Shown here: positions 1 to 8,553 of the stretch, one piece after another
How the letters are laid out: each line of letters starts with the position of its first letter
Numbering within the stretch: the first letter of the stretch is position 1
Source: Paenibacillus sp. URB8-2
GTDB taxonomy: Bacteria > Bacillota > Bacilli > Paenibacillales > Paenibacillaceae
DNA: 64,000 nucleotides
Direction of reading: 5' to 3'
NCBI RefSeq assembly: GCF_013393385.1
Contig: NZ_AP023239.1
Coordinates: forward strand, 496,001 to 560,000
Notes under the pieces: model-generated
Database searches by the model: none
The model's input: the letters and a program-made list of their open reading frames with translations, nothing else
What the model was told of the DNA's origin: nothing
Program-made: the position numbers and the translations under genes

Positions 1-272
1 TGTTCGGAGTGGGAGTAGGCGGATTTAACCAGCTGGCCTTCAATTTCATTATCGGGGATACGCCTAAAAAAGAGCGTCCGATGTATATGGCGATGTACGC
101 GGCGCTAACCGGGCTGGCGTCGTTCTTTGGACCGCTGATCGGCGGGAAAGTGTATGAGTGGATCGTAGGATGGCCGCATGGGTTTCAGGTGTACGGAATG
201 CAGCTTATCGTAGGGGGGCTGATGATCGCGCTGATCGCGCTGCTGGGGCGCCGTATATTGAAGGACGTCTAA
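1..272 (+). CDS. MFS transporter, C-terminal part (5' end outside window)
   Basis: This is the last ~89 residues of an integral membrane permease; the gene starts before base 1. The visible part has two hydrophobic segments with small-residue-rich stretches (LTGLASFFGPLIGGKVYEW, then a final helix around LIVGGLMIALIALLG) and a basic end. This matches the last helices of a 12-helix major facilitator superfamily carrier. The substrate cannot be judged from this fragment. The next gene starts about 60 bp downstream on the same strand, with no terminator visible between them. Confidence 0.7.
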   Translation, partial: FGVGVGGFNQLAFNFIIGDTPKKERPMYMAMYAALTGLASFFGPLIGGKVYEWIVGWPHGFQVYGMQLIVGGLMIALIALLGRRILKDV

Positions 273-331
273 ACCCGGCGCGGACTTGTGCGGATGAGAT
301 TCCCGGCTATTATAACCGAAGGAGAATGTTC

Positions 332-1042
332 ATGAACAAAACGGCAATGGTGCTTGGAGCCACCGGACTCGTTGGAAAGGCGGCTGTGGAGCAGCTTCTG
401 CGTGAAAATTGGAAGGAAGTGCGGGTGCTCGTTCGCAGGCCGCTCGCACTCCGCCATGACAGGCTCAAGCAGACAGTAACCGACTGGGAGCGGCTGGAGC
501 GGTACGGCGATCTGTTCGAAGGAACGGACGCCGTATTCTGCTGTCTCGGGACGACGATCAAAAAGGCCGGATCGCAGAAAAATTTCGAGCGCGTCGATCT
601 GGAATATCCCCTGAAGGCGGCAGAGCTTGCCCGGAAAGCCGGAGTCGGACAATTTCTGGCGGTATCCTCCATGGGGGCGAATCCGCATTCGCGCAATTTC
701 TACAGCCGGACCAAAGGCCGGATGGAAGAAGGCTTAAGCCGGTCGGGCTTTCCGGGGCTGCACCTGTTCCGCCCGTCCTTGCTGCTGGGAGAGAGGGAGG
801 AGTCCAGACCTTTGGAGCGTTCCGCCGCCTGGCTCATGACCAAGCTGGATTTTGTTATGGTCGGCAGGGCGGCCAAGTACCGTGCTATTAAGGGAGAGAC
901 CGTATCGCGTGCCATGGTCCATATTGCTGCGGCTGATCCGAAGGGACTGCATATCTACCCGAATGACGTCATTGGGGTGCTTGGAAAGGACTTTGCCGCC
1001 GAGTCCGATCCGGCTTGGGACGATGAGAAAGGTTTGCAATAA
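332..1042 (+). CDS. NAD(P)-binding oxidoreductase, atypical short-chain dehydrogenase type
   Basis: A 236-aa protein with an N-terminal Rossmann dinucleotide motif (GATGLVG, about residues 9-15) and a YxxxK pair at about Y124-K128 after a Ser-Ser segment, as in short-chain dehydrogenases. Length and style fit the NAD(P)H-binding family of HTATIP2/YwnB-like proteins. The start ATG at 332 is preferred over the ATG at 326 because a GAAGGAGA site lies just ahead of it. Substrate is unknown. It sits between an MFS permease and ridA, which gives no clear pathway link. Confidence 0.75.
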   Translation: MNKTAMVLGATGLVGKAAVEQLLRENWKEVRVLVRRPLALRHDRLKQTVTDWERLERYGDLFEGTDAVFCCLGTTIKKAGSQKNFERVDLEYPLKAAELARKAGVGQFLAVSSMGANPHSRNFYSRTKGRMEEGLSRSGFPGLHLFRPSLLLGEREESRPLERSAAWLMTKLDFVMVGRAAKYRAIKGETVSRAMVHIAAADPKGLHIYPNDVIGVLGKDFAAESDPAWDDEKGLQ

Positions 1043-1099
1043 AGAGAGAGAACGATTTACAATGATGACGTAAATAGATGAATGGGAGGAAATTGAGAG

Positions 1100-1480
1100 A
1101 TGAGCAAAAAGCAGGTAGCTACGTCTAAAGCGCCGGGGGCCATCGGTCCTTACAGCCAGGCGATCACCGCCGGAAATTGGGTATACACCTCCGGTCAACT
1201 CGGATTGGACCCCGTTACGGGCGAACTGGCGGGGGATGTACAGGCTCAGGCGCGCCAGTCGCTGGCGAACGTACAGGCCATTCTGGAAGAGGCCGGAACT
1301 TCGCTGGACCACGTTGTGAAGACGACGGTATTCCTTAAGGACATGAACGATTTTGCGGCCGTGAACGAGGTGTACAGCAGCTTCTTTACGGAGCCGTATC
1401 CGGCGCGGAGCGCGGTTGAGGTCGCCCGTCTGCCTAAAGACGGACTCGTGGAGATTGAAGTTGTAGCTCGCAGAAAATAA
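1100..1480 (+). CDS. ridA: RidA family reactive intermediate deaminase
   Basis: A 126-aa soluble protein matching the RidA/YjgF/YER057c/UK114 family over its full length. It has the APGAIGPYSQA segment near the N-terminus, a YTSGQLG strand, and the family's C-terminal PARSAVEVARLP signature with the conserved Arg at about residue 105. Family members hydrolyse enamine and imine intermediates released by PLP enzymes such as threonine dehydratase, and so protect other PLP enzymes. A good ribosome site (GGGAGGAAA) precedes the ATG. An intrinsic terminator follows at 1543-1599, so it is the last gene of its transcript. Confidence 0.93.
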   Translation: MSKKQVATSKAPGAIGPYSQAITAGNWVYTSGQLGLDPVTGELAGDVQAQARQSLANVQAILEEAGTSLDHVVKTTVFLKDMNDFAAVNEVYSSFFTEPYPARSAVEVARLPKDGLVEIEVVARRK

Positions 1481-1542
1481 CGGCGGCACCCTATTCCCGT
1501 ATTGAAATCCGGACTCCAGTCTTATAGGGGGCCGGATTGAAT

Positions 1543-1599
1543 AAAACCTTTCCCGGCAGGACTGCGGTAACTTGGCAGGACTACGGGAAAGGTTTTTTT
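1543..1599 (+). terminator. intrinsic terminator after ridA
   Basis: A perfect 13-bp stem (AAAACCTTTCCCG with CGGGAAAGGTTTT) ends in a run of seven T. The loop is long (28 nt) and contains two copies of GGCAGGACT. It separates ridA from the TetR gene. Confidence 0.8.
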
Positions 1600-1620
1600 G
1601 TAAAAACGGGTTTCCGGTTG

Positions 1621-1649
1621 TTGACATTCTACCTACTAGTAGGTATACT
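1621..1649 (+). promoter_or_regulatory. TetR promoter with embedded palindromic operator
   Basis: TTGACA at 1621-1626 and TATACT at 1644-1649 are separated by 17 bp. The perfect palindrome ACCTACTAGTAGGT (1631-1644) fills the spacer, so a bound dimer would block RNA polymerase. The same 14-mer recurs at 2299-2312. Confidence 0.88.
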
Positions 1650-1668
1650 CAAGGCAAGAGGTGAAGAC

Positions 1669-2253
1669 ATGAACCGGTCCGAGCATATTATAAACGTTGC
1701 AAATCGTCTGATTCTGGAGAAAGGGTACAGTGCTTTCAGCTATGCGGATGTAGCTGCCGAAATCGGTATCCAGAAGGCGAGTATCCATTACCACTTTCCC
1801 TCCAAAGCCAACCTGGTGCAAAATGTGGTGGGCAGGTATCGGCAGGAAGTGCGGGCAAATCTGAACAAGCTGAATTCCTTGACTGACGACCCCCGGGAGA
1901 AACTGGAACAGTATTTGTCGTACTGGGAGTCATGCCTGCGGAGCAGGGCCATGGATATTTGCCTGTGCGCGCTGCTTGCCTCCGAGATTCCGATTCTGCC
2001 CGAAGAGGTGATCGGCGAGATCCGCGGGCATTTCCGGGATTTAACCGACTGGCTGGCCCGGCTGCTGCGGGATGCGGCCGACAAGAACCGGTTCGCCGGG
2101 GATGGCGAAGCCATCGAGGAAACGGCTCATACCATTCTGGCTTGTGTACACGGCGGAATGCTGGCTTCAAGGACATTTAACGATGCAGGGCAGTTCGACA
2201 TGGTGAAAAAACGTATGCTGCCATTGATTGCGGCGAAGACAGTCACGGCGTAA
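1669..2253 (+). CDS. TetR/AcrR family transcriptional repressor
   Basis: A 194-aa protein. Residues ~5-50 form the TetR helix-turn-helix: ANRLILEKGYSAFSYADVA, then a recognition helix with the typical QKASIHYHFPSK pattern. The rest is a helical ligand-binding domain containing a Cys-rich segment (CLCALLASEIP) seen in TetR proteins of the YxaF/LmrA-like group. The ATG at 1669 follows GAGGTG and is preferred to the upstream in-frame start, which lies before the promoter. An operator inside its own promoter indicates autorepression, and an identical operator in front of the next gene points to that hydrolase as its target. The inducer is unknown. Confidence 0.9.
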   Translation: MNRSEHIINVANRLILEKGYSAFSYADVAAEIGIQKASIHYHFPSKANLVQNVVGRYRQEVRANLNKLNSLTDDPREKLEQYLSYWESCLRSRAMDICLCALLASEIPILPEEVIGEIRGHFRDLTDWLARLLRDAADKNRFAGDGEAIEETAHTILACVHGGMLASRTFNDAGQFDMVKKRMLPLIAAKTVTA

Positions 2254-2298
2254 TTTTTTTTGCAAAGAGAAAGAGGAAAATTTTTTTAAGCTGAACCT

Positions 2299-2312
2299 AC
2301 CTACTAGTAGGT
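2299..2312. promoter_or_regulatory. second TetR operator, upstream of the hydrolase
   Basis: An exact copy of the 14-bp palindrome ACCTACTAGTAGGT found in the TetR promoter, 28 bp before the hydrolase start codon. Promoter elements around it are weak (an AT-rich TAAATA just downstream). Confidence 0.85.
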
Positions 2313-2340
2313 AAATATCTAAATCAAAGGAGAAGATCAC

Positions 2341-3150
2341 ATGAAAAAACCGACGATTGTATTTGTTCACGGAGCCTTTGTCACACGGGCAAGCTTTGAG
2401 CCGCTGATGGGGTATTTCAAGGACAGAGGCTTTGAAGTCTTGGCGCCGGCCTGGCCTTTCCACGGTCAGTCTGTGCCCGAGCTGCGGGACCGTCCCGAAG
2501 CCGAACTGGGCAAGCTGGGGCTTGAGAATCTGACGGAATACTATGCCGGAATTATCCGGGCGCTGCCGGAAAAACCGATCATCATCGGCCACTCCTTCGG
2601 CGGACTGCTGACGCAGCTGCTGATGGACCGCGGGCTGGGGCTGGCGGGGATCGCTATTAATTCCGCGGGCGCCAAAGGCATTGTCGCAGCCGCTTATCCG
2701 ACCACGGCGCGTTCTATCTTCGGCATCCTGTCCAAACCTTGGCGCAAAACCTTTATGATGTCCTTCAAGGAGTTTCAGTACGCCTTTGTTAATACGCTTA
2801 GCAGAGCCGAGCAGGAGCGGGCTTACCGGGAGCATGTGGTGCCGGAAACGACGCGCATCTTTTTTCAGGGAGCCGTCGCCCCGTTCGCTTCAAGCAGCCC
2901 GTTCAAAGTGGACTTTAACAACGGCAGCCGCGGGCCGCTGCTGATGATTGCCGGGGAAGTGGACCGGATCGTTCCCGCCAGCCTGGTCCGCAAGAACTAT
3001 GGATTATACAATCAGCAGTCCGGGGCCGTTACGGAATACAAGGAATTTTCCGGCCGCAGCCACTGGATTATCGCGCAGCCGGGCTGGGAAGAGGTTGCGG
3101 ACTTTATAGACCATTGGCTGAAGAAACAGCTGCCGGCCTACATCGGGTAA
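2341..3150 (+). CDS. alpha/beta hydrolase
   Basis: A 269-aa alpha/beta hydrolase-fold protein without a signal peptide. An early FVHGAFV segment supplies the oxyanion-hole HG motif. The nucleophile elbow is GHSFGG (Ser at about residue 84), the acid is probably in the GEVDRIVP loop, and the catalytic His is probably in SGRSHWI near residue 240. Length and motifs fit non-haem chloroperoxidase/esterase-like hydrolases. It is controlled by the adjacent TetR protein through a shared operator, so it may act on the compound the repressor senses. That is inference from layout. Confidence 0.85.
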   Translation: MKKPTIVFVHGAFVTRASFEPLMGYFKDRGFEVLAPAWPFHGQSVPELRDRPEAELGKLGLENLTEYYAGIIRALPEKPIIIGHSFGGLLTQLLMDRGLGLAGIAINSAGAKGIVAAAYPTTARSIFGILSKPWRKTFMMSFKEFQYAFVNTLSRAEQERAYREHVVPETTRIFFQGAVAPFASSSPFKVDFNNGSRGPLLMIAGEVDRIVPASLVRKNYGLYNQQSGAVTEYKEFSGRSHWIIAQPGWEEVADFIDHWLKKQLPAYIG

Positions 3151-3598
3151 GCTTTCAAGAACATAACCAGAGGCAGCACGACAGCGGAAATTCGGCGGCA
3201 GTCCGGCCGGCCAGGCATACCTGGCCGGCATTTTTGCGTTCCGGCGCAATTTCGATGTACGGCCATATGACCCCAAACGGGGATGTGAAGTCCCAGGTGG
3301 GCACGCTGAAGATTTTGACGGAAAAAATGATCTGCCGTCACGAAAATGAGGCGCGCAAAATCGGTGAATTTGCCGTAATTTCGCCGGCGGCTCAATTTGC
3401 GGACCGCGAAATATGCAGAAATGTTTTTAAATCCCGGCTTTTTCGTATAAGATGGAGATAAAACCTTTTTTGGAATTTCGGGAACTCTGCATTGCAGAAA
3501 TAGATATAGAATGATTACTTTTCCGGCGAAACGGCTGCCGCTTGCGACTTCGAAGCGGGATGTCCATTTTGGCCTGTTTAAAAAGACAGGAGATCACG
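3151..3598 (+). other. intergenic region before the SNF2 helicase
   Basis: About 450 bp with no credible gene. It contains the terminator at 3206-3235 and a short perfect palindrome (TCTGCATTGCAGA, 3486-3498) close to AT-rich sequence that may hold the promoter of the helicase gene. No strong -35/-10 pair was found. Confidence 0.5.
3206..3235 (+). terminator. intrinsic terminator after hydrolase gene
   Basis: A perfect 10-bp GC-rich stem (GCCGGCCAGG with CCTGGCCGGC) and a CATA tetraloop, followed by ATTTTT. It ends the TetR/hydrolase unit. Confidence 0.88.
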
Positions 3599-6500
3599 AT
3601 GACTAAGCATCTGTATGCAATGTGGTTAGGGGATGTTTTATTTTGCTTCTCTGGTGAGACTTCGGAACCTAAAGTAGATGCCTGGACTCGCGTGGTCAAG
3701 CGGCTGGAGCTGGGCGGCGGGCAGCGTCCGTTCGCGGGAGCGGCACTTCGTCTGGCTGAAGTGAAGTACCCTGCGGCCAGATCCGAGGGCAGAGCGTCCC
3801 GGCGGCCGATGTCCGGACGAATGCTCGAAGGGCTTGCCCTGTCTCCCAAGGACGCGTTCGAGCTGCTGCTCGGCTGGGATGAGGCGCTCTGCGAGAAGCA
3901 GGGCATCGATCCCGGAGGAGAGATGGGCTACTGGGCGGCGGCAGCGCGCTTTGCGCTGGAGCTGCTCGCCACTGGAGGCATCGCTCCGGGCGCCGTGCCT
4001 CCGCGGCCGGTGGGCACGCGGCGGCGCGGCGGGGAACAGGCGGCGGAGACGTGCTGGATTCCCGTCCTCAGGGAGCAGGGTCAGCGGGAAGCCTTTCTGC
4101 AGTTCTCTGCCTCCATGCCGGTGCTGGCGCTAAGCTCGTCAGCCTTGCAGGGGAGTGAACCGGCCTCCCGGGAAGAAGCCGGGGCGGCAGTGCTGTACTC
4201 CTTCCTGCAGGCGGTAATCAACGCGGAAGTCAAAGGGGTCGTGGCCGGAATGGAGCAGCATCTCGCTCCGTATAAAGCCAATTACCGGCGGGGCCGGTCG
4301 CCTTTGACGGAGCTGTGGTGGAACAGCCTGCTTACGGGCAGCCGCGACATACCGGTTCAAGGCACGCCCGCCGAGGTGATGGAGCTGCTGGGGGAGGTAA
4401 ACGCCTCAGCGTCCGGCAATATTCCGTGCTTCGGAGCGGCTGAGGAGCAGAGCGGCCAGCTCGGCCTCGGACTGAGGCTGGAGCCGCCGAAAGAGGACGG
4501 AGAGATATGGAGGCTGTCCTTCTGGGCCGAGGGACGGGAGGAGAGCGGATTCTGGCTTCCGGCAGCGATGATCTGGAGCAGCGGGGACCGGGAGTTTACG
4601 CTCTGGGGCAAACGCTACAAGGGAATTCAGGAGCAGCTCCTTGCGGCGCTGGGCCGGGCTGCCGAATGGTCGCCGGATATTTCGCAGGCGCTTAGGCTTC
4701 CCGCCCCAACAGGTGTGAACCTTGAGCCGGAGCGGCTGTATTACTTCCTTAAGGAGACGGTGCAGAAGCTGACCACCCGAGGGATTACCGTACAGCTGCC
4801 TTCGCGCTGGAGCAAGGAAGGACGCCGCCGGATCGGCATGAAGCTGAAAATGCAGCTGCCGGAAATTCCAGACGGTACGCAGGCGCTTGCGCTTGGCATG
4901 GAGGCGCTGGTGTCTTTCAAGATCGAGGCTTCCCTCGGCGAAAGTTCCGTCAGTGCGGAAGAATTGGGCGCACTGCTGGCGGCAGGGGTCCCCTTTGTAA
5001 AATTCCGCGGGGAATGGATCGAGGTGGACCCGAAGGAAATCCGCCAGGTGCTCCGGTATATGAAACGCCATGAGAGCGGGGAAATGTCTACTTCCGACTG
5101 GATGCGTCTTGAGGCCGAGGCGGGAGAAGACCGGTTGTGGAAGGGAATGCCTATTACAGGCATGGAAACGATCGGTCTATTGGCCTCGCTGATGCGCGGG
5201 GACACCGTGCAGAGCCTGCCAGCGCTGCCGGTTCCCGAGGAACTGCAGGGAACGCTGCGGCCTTACCAGGAACGGGGTTACCAATGGCTGAGCGTCATGG
5301 GCGAACTCGGCTTCGGCGTCTGCCTCGCCGACGATATGGGCCTTGGCAAGACGATACAAGTCATCGCCAGCCTCCTCAGACGCGGGGCCGAGGACGACAA
5401 GGCTGTCGGACAAGGCGGCAGGCGGACGGAGCACGCGGCAGCTACGGATCGGCCGGAATACGGCCCACGCGGGCGCAATGCCGCAGGCGGCGATCCGGTT
5501 CTGATTCTGTGCCCGACCTCGCTGCTTGGCAACTGGCAGCGGGAGCTGCAGCGGTTCTCGCCCACGCTGAGCGTCTATATCCATCATGGAAGCCGTCGGG
5601 TGCGCGATACCGCCTTTCAGGAGCAGGCGGCCAGCCATGATATCGTGCTGACCACTTATCACTTGGCCGGCAGGGACAGCGAGGATCTCGCCTCGGTGTC
5701 ATGGTCGACCGTTGTGCTGGACGAAGCCCAATACATCAAAAATTACCGGACCAAGCAGGCGCAAAGCGTCATGCGGCTCGAAGCCCCCCACAGGATCGCA
5801 ATGACCGGAACGCCGGTGGAGAACAGGCTTGGAGAGCTGTGGTCGATTTTTCATTTTCTGAACCCGGGCTATCTCGGCACCTTTCATTCATTCCGCGAAC
5901 GTTACGGGACCGGCGAAGGGACGGAACGGCTGCGGGAGCTTCACCGGCTCGTGTCGCCTTTTTTGCTGCGCAGACTGAAGAGCGACCCCGACATATCCAA
6001 GGATCTGCCGGAGAAGCTGGAGCTGAAATCCTACTGCGCGCTGACGGAGCACCAGGCGCTGCTGTATCAGAGCGTTGTGAACGAAATGCTGAATACGATC
6101 GGCGAAAGCTCGGGTATGGCGCGGCGTGGACTGGTGCTGTCTTCCCTGACGAAGCTGAAGCAAATCTGCGACCATCCCCAGCTCTCTCGCAAAGAGGAGG
6201 GCCGGCACAGCCGAAACGAACAGTCCGGCAAAATGGAGACGATGTTCGAGGTGCTGGACAGCATTTCGGAGCTTGGGGAGTCGGCGCTTATTTTTACCCA
6301 GTATGTGGCGATGGGTGAACTGCTGGTGAACAGACTGGCCAAGCGCTACGGCAAGACGCCGCTGTTCCTGCACGGAGGCGTTTCGAAGCGGGACCGCGAC
6401 GAGATGGTGCGCTCCTTTCAGGAAGGGGAAGGAACGGCATTCTTCGTCCTGTCGCTTAAGGCGGGCGGGGTAGGGCTGAACCTGACCCGGGCCAATCACG

Positions 6501-6760
6501 TCGTGCATTACGACCGTTGGTGGAATCCCGCAGTCGAGAATCAGGCGACGGACCGGGCTTTCCGGATCGGGCAGCTTAAGAACGTGCGGGTCCACAAGCT
6601 GATCTGCCAGGGAACGCTGGAGGAGAGAATCGACGAACTGATCGAGCGGAAAAAGAACCTCTCCGAGCAGGTTGTCGGCTCCGGTGAGAATTGGCTGACC
6701 GAAATGTCCGATCACGAGCTGAAGGAATTGATCGAGCTGCAAAACCAAGACTGGATGTAG
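3599..6760 (+). CDS. SNF2-family DEAD/DEAH-box helicase
   Basis: A 1053-aa ATP-dependent DNA translocase of the SNF2 family. The N-terminal half (to about residue 530) is the bacterial SNF2-associated region. The ATPase core shows motif I DDMGLGKT (about 578), DEAQ (about 707), TGTPVENRLGELW (motif III), a LFLHGGV segment and motif VI QATDRAFRIGQ (about 981). Between motifs I and Ia is a low-complexity Gly/Arg-rich insertion of ~40 residues not expected in the core fold. The ATG at 3599 with AGGAGA upstream is preferred to the in-frame start at 3542. Homologues such as B. subtilis YwqA usually sit next to a SWIM zinc-finger gene; none is visible here. Confidence 0.92.
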   Translation: MTKHLYAMWLGDVLFCFSGETSEPKVDAWTRVVKRLELGGGQRPFAGAALRLAEVKYPAARSEGRASRRPMSGRMLEGLALSPKDAFELLLGWDEALCEKQGIDPGGEMGYWAAAARFALELLATGGIAPGAVPPRPVGTRRRGGEQAAETCWIPVLREQGQREAFLQFSASMPVLALSSSALQGSEPASREEAGAAVLYSFLQAVINAEVKGVVAGMEQHLAPYKANYRRGRSPLTELWWNSLLTGSRDIPVQGTPAEVMELLGEVNASASGNIPCFGAAEEQSGQLGLGLRLEPPKEDGEIWRLSFWAEGREESGFWLPAAMIWSSGDREFTLWGKRYKGIQEQLLAALGRAAEWSPDISQALRLPAPTGVNLEPERLYYFLKETVQKLTTRGITVQLPSRWSKEGRRRIGMKLKMQLPEIPDGTQALALGMEALVSFKIEASLGESSVSAEELGALLAAGVPFVKFRGEWIEVDPKEIRQVLRYMKRHESGEMSTSDWMRLEAEAGEDRLWKGMPITGMETIGLLASLMRGDTVQSLPALPVPEELQGTLRPYQERGYQWLSVMGELGFGVCLADDMGLGKTIQVIASLLRRGAEDDKAVGQGGRRTEHAAATDRPEYGPRGRNAAGGDPVLILCPTSLLGNWQRELQRFSPTLSVYIHHGSRRVRDTAFQEQAASHDIVLTTYHLAGRDSEDLASVSWSTVVLDEAQYIKNYRTKQAQSVMRLEAPHRIAMTGTPVENRLGELWSIFHFLNPGYLGTFHSFRERYGTGEGTERLRELHRLVSPFLLRRLKSDPDISKDLPEKLELKSYCALTEHQALLYQSVVNEMLNTIGESSGMARRGLVLSSLTKLKQICDHPQLSRKEEGRHSRNEQSGKMETMFEVLDSISELGESALIFTQYVAMGELLVNRLAKRYGKTPLFLHGGVSKRDRDEMVRSFQEGEGTAFFVLSLKAGGVGLNLTRANHVVHYDRWWNPAVENQATDRAFRIGQLKNVRVHKLICQGTLEERIDELIERKKNLSEQVVGSGENWLTEMSDHELKELIELQNQDWM

Positions 6761-6805
6761 CCAAATCGCAAATAAAACGAGTGAAGCAAGCCGCGGAGGG
6801 AAGAT

Positions 6806-7570
6806 ATGACGGAGACGATGAACATGGTGCTGAAAGCTGTGCCGGGAGTGCTTACGGCGGTATGGACGCCCGTATCCGGCACGGCTACAGGGGGTCATAC
6901 GGGCGGCGGCAGAGCTGCGGGTCCGCAGCAGGCCTCCCCGAAATTCCGGCAGGTCCTGAAGATGGAGGTATGGCCGCTTTCCCGGCGCAGGGAGGCGGTC
7001 GAACGGCTTGCTGAGAGTCCGCAGGAATTATACGGCCTGCTTAAAGGGCGCCTTCCCACATGGCTGGCTGAATTCGGGCTGTGGCCGAACGAGTCGGAGC
7101 TTGCGGTTCCGGATACGAATGACGAAGCCGCCAATAAAGAGGCAATGGCGAAGGTGAGAGAACGGCTGGCGAAGGAGCCGCTGACCGCGCTCGCGCTTCG
7201 CGGCCTGCCGAAGGGCGAGCTGACGGACGAGGTCTTCGCTCTTTGGGCCAGAGGCGAGGCTGAAGAAGCCGGGGCCCAGCCTGGAGCCGGACTGTCCGCG
7301 GAGCTTGCGAGGCTGGAGAAGAAAGGGCCGGCGGTGTCCGCCGGAGAATGGATGGCGGAGGCCGCGGCCGAAGGTTCGCTTCATCAGCCGGGCCCCGCGT
7401 TCCTTGAAGTCCGGGACCGGCCTGTTCCGGGCTCCCCATCCTTCCCGCCTGCGATGGAGGACTGGAAGCCGCTGCTGCCGAATGTGCCCCGCGCGCAGGA
7501 AGGGCTTGAACTTATCATGCGGCGGGCGGCGGAGACTGCGGCCCGGCGGGCGGCGAATCTGGTAAAATGA
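6806..7570 (+). CDS. uncharacterised protein downstream of SNF2 helicase
   Basis: A 254-aa protein with a good ribosome site (GGAGGGA), 45 bp after the helicase gene and likely cotranscribed with it. It is Ala/Glu/Arg-rich and mostly helical in appearance, with no signal peptide, membrane segment or cysteines. A WLAEFGLWPNE segment lies near residue 90, followed by charged helices, and the C-terminal end is Arg/Ala-rich. I do not recognise the family. The place is normally held by a SWIM-domain partner, so this could be a highly diverged or domain-less replacement, but there is no sequence proof of that. Confidence 0.6.
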   Translation: MTETMNMVLKAVPGVLTAVWTPVSGTATGGHTGGGRAAGPQQASPKFRQVLKMEVWPLSRRREAVERLAESPQELYGLLKGRLPTWLAEFGLWPNESELAVPDTNDEAANKEAMAKVRERLAKEPLTALALRGLPKGELTDEVFALWARGEAEEAGAQPGAGLSAELARLEKKGPAVSAGEWMAEAAAEGSLHQPGPAFLEVRDRPVPGSPSFPPAMEDWKPLLPNVPRAQEGLELIMRRAAETAARRAANLVK

Positions 7571-7640
7571 GCCTATTCTTGAGCCTATTTTATAAATAAC
7601 GGCTGCTTCCGAAATGAAGCGTATGCGTGAAAGGGAAGAA

Positions 7641-7680
7641 GCCCCGCGGCTAATGGAATGATGCCGCGGGGCGTTTTTTT
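7641..7680 (+). terminator. intrinsic terminator after helicase unit
   Basis: A 10-bp perfect stem (GCCCCGCGGC with GCCGCGGGGC), 12-nt loop, then G and seven T. A ~100-bp repeat element begins at the next base. Confidence 0.9.
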
Positions 7681-7780
7681 GAAATATCAGAAAGTATAAG
7701 CTTCGTGCTTATCCTTAACCTGATATTTTTACGAGAAACGGATGCCGTCCTCTTCCAGAGGACGGCATCCGTTTCTTCTT
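7681..7780. repeat. two-hairpin intergenic repeat, copy 1
   Basis: The first hairpin has a 9-bp outer stem (AAATATCAG 7682-7690 with CTGATATTT 7720-7728) enclosing a 6-bp inner stem (ATAAGC with GCTTAT). The second hairpin is a perfect 19-bp stem (7734-7752 with 7758-7776) around a TTCCA loop. The whole unit recurs at 20693-20794. It starts exactly where the upstream terminator T-run ends and lies between converging genes. Structure suggests a REP/MITE-like non-coding element. Confidence 0.85.
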
Positions 7781-7854
7781 ATCCGATGGGTATGCACTGC
7801 AGCTTCCCGGACATTCGGGCAAGCCTCAGATCTTCTCTTAAGTGTCCTATAGCC

Positions 7855-8553
7855 TTAAGGGAGTTCCAGAATCTCTCTGCGCAGACGCAGCATTCTCTTG
7901 TCCAGCTCGTCGGCGGCGCGTGCGGCGCTCTTCAGCTCTTCCGCAACATGTGGCGGAAGCTGCTTGTCGTATTTGTAATAGAGAATATGCTCCATGCTCG
8001 CCCAGAAATCCATGGCCAGCGTGCGCAGCTGGATTTCAGCTTTTACCCATTTGGTTCCATCCAGAAGAATGAGCGGCACGGCGACAATCACATGCAGGCT
8101 CTGGTACCCGTTCGGCTTCGGCTGGGCGATGTAGTCCTTGATTTCCAGCACCCGGATATCTTCCCTGGTGTTAATATGATCGGCGAGCCGGTAAATATCT
8201 TTGACAAAAGCGCAGACAATCCGCATCCCGGCGATATCGTGAATTTGCGTTTCAATATTCTCGAAGCTGAAGGCGTATCCTTTGCGCTCCAATTTTTGCA
8301 GGATGCTCTTCGGCTCCTTGACACGGCTTTTGATATGTTCAATCGGACTGTACCCGTCCCGCATCTTCCATTCGGTCTTCAGCGTCTCGACTTTGTTCTC
8401 AAGCTCTTTGAGGGCCAGGCGGTAAAGGGCGGGCATTTTCTTGAATTCGCCAAGCTGCCTGGACAGATCCTCGTTCAATTCCAAGCGGCCCAAATCCTGG
8501 ACGTGAACCTGCAGTTGATCCAGTGTAAGTAATCTGTTCTCTTGTTCTTTCAC
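7855..8553 (-). CDS. small alarmone synthetase (GTP pyrophosphokinase, RelP/YwaC-like)
   Basis: A 232-aa single-domain (p)ppGpp synthetase without the hydrolase, TGS and ACT domains of long Rel enzymes. Recognisable elements are YSPIEHIKSRVK (ATP-binding basic stretch), HDIAGMRIVC, the PKPNGYQSLH catalytic segment, and AEIQLRTLAMDFWASMEH, which carries the conserved EIQ/RT motif. The AMDFWAS sequence is closer to the YwaC/RelP branch than to YjbM/RelQ. It transfers pyrophosphate from ATP to GDP or GTP in the stringent response; this class is mostly controlled by transcription. The start is a GTG preceded by GGGAGAG. Confidence 0.9.
   Translation of the reverse strand: MKEQENRLLTLDQLQVHVQDLGRLELNEDLSRQLGEFKKMPALYRLALKELENKVETLKTEWKMRDGYSPIEHIKSRVKEPKSILQKLERKGYAFSFENIETQIHDIAGMRIVCAFVKDIYRLADHINTREDIRVLEIKDYIAQPKPNGYQSLHVIVAVPLILLDGTKWVKAEIQLRTLAMDFWASMEHILYYKYDKQLPPHVAEELKSAARAADELDKRMLRLRREILELP

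Noticed and set aside
3114-3461. A 115-codon frame after the hydrolase
   Set aside because: It crosses the intrinsic terminator hairpin at 3206-3235 and has no start signal.
5888-6898. A 336-residue minus-strand open frame
   Set aside because: Antisense to the SNF2 ATPase core; no family match and no start signal.
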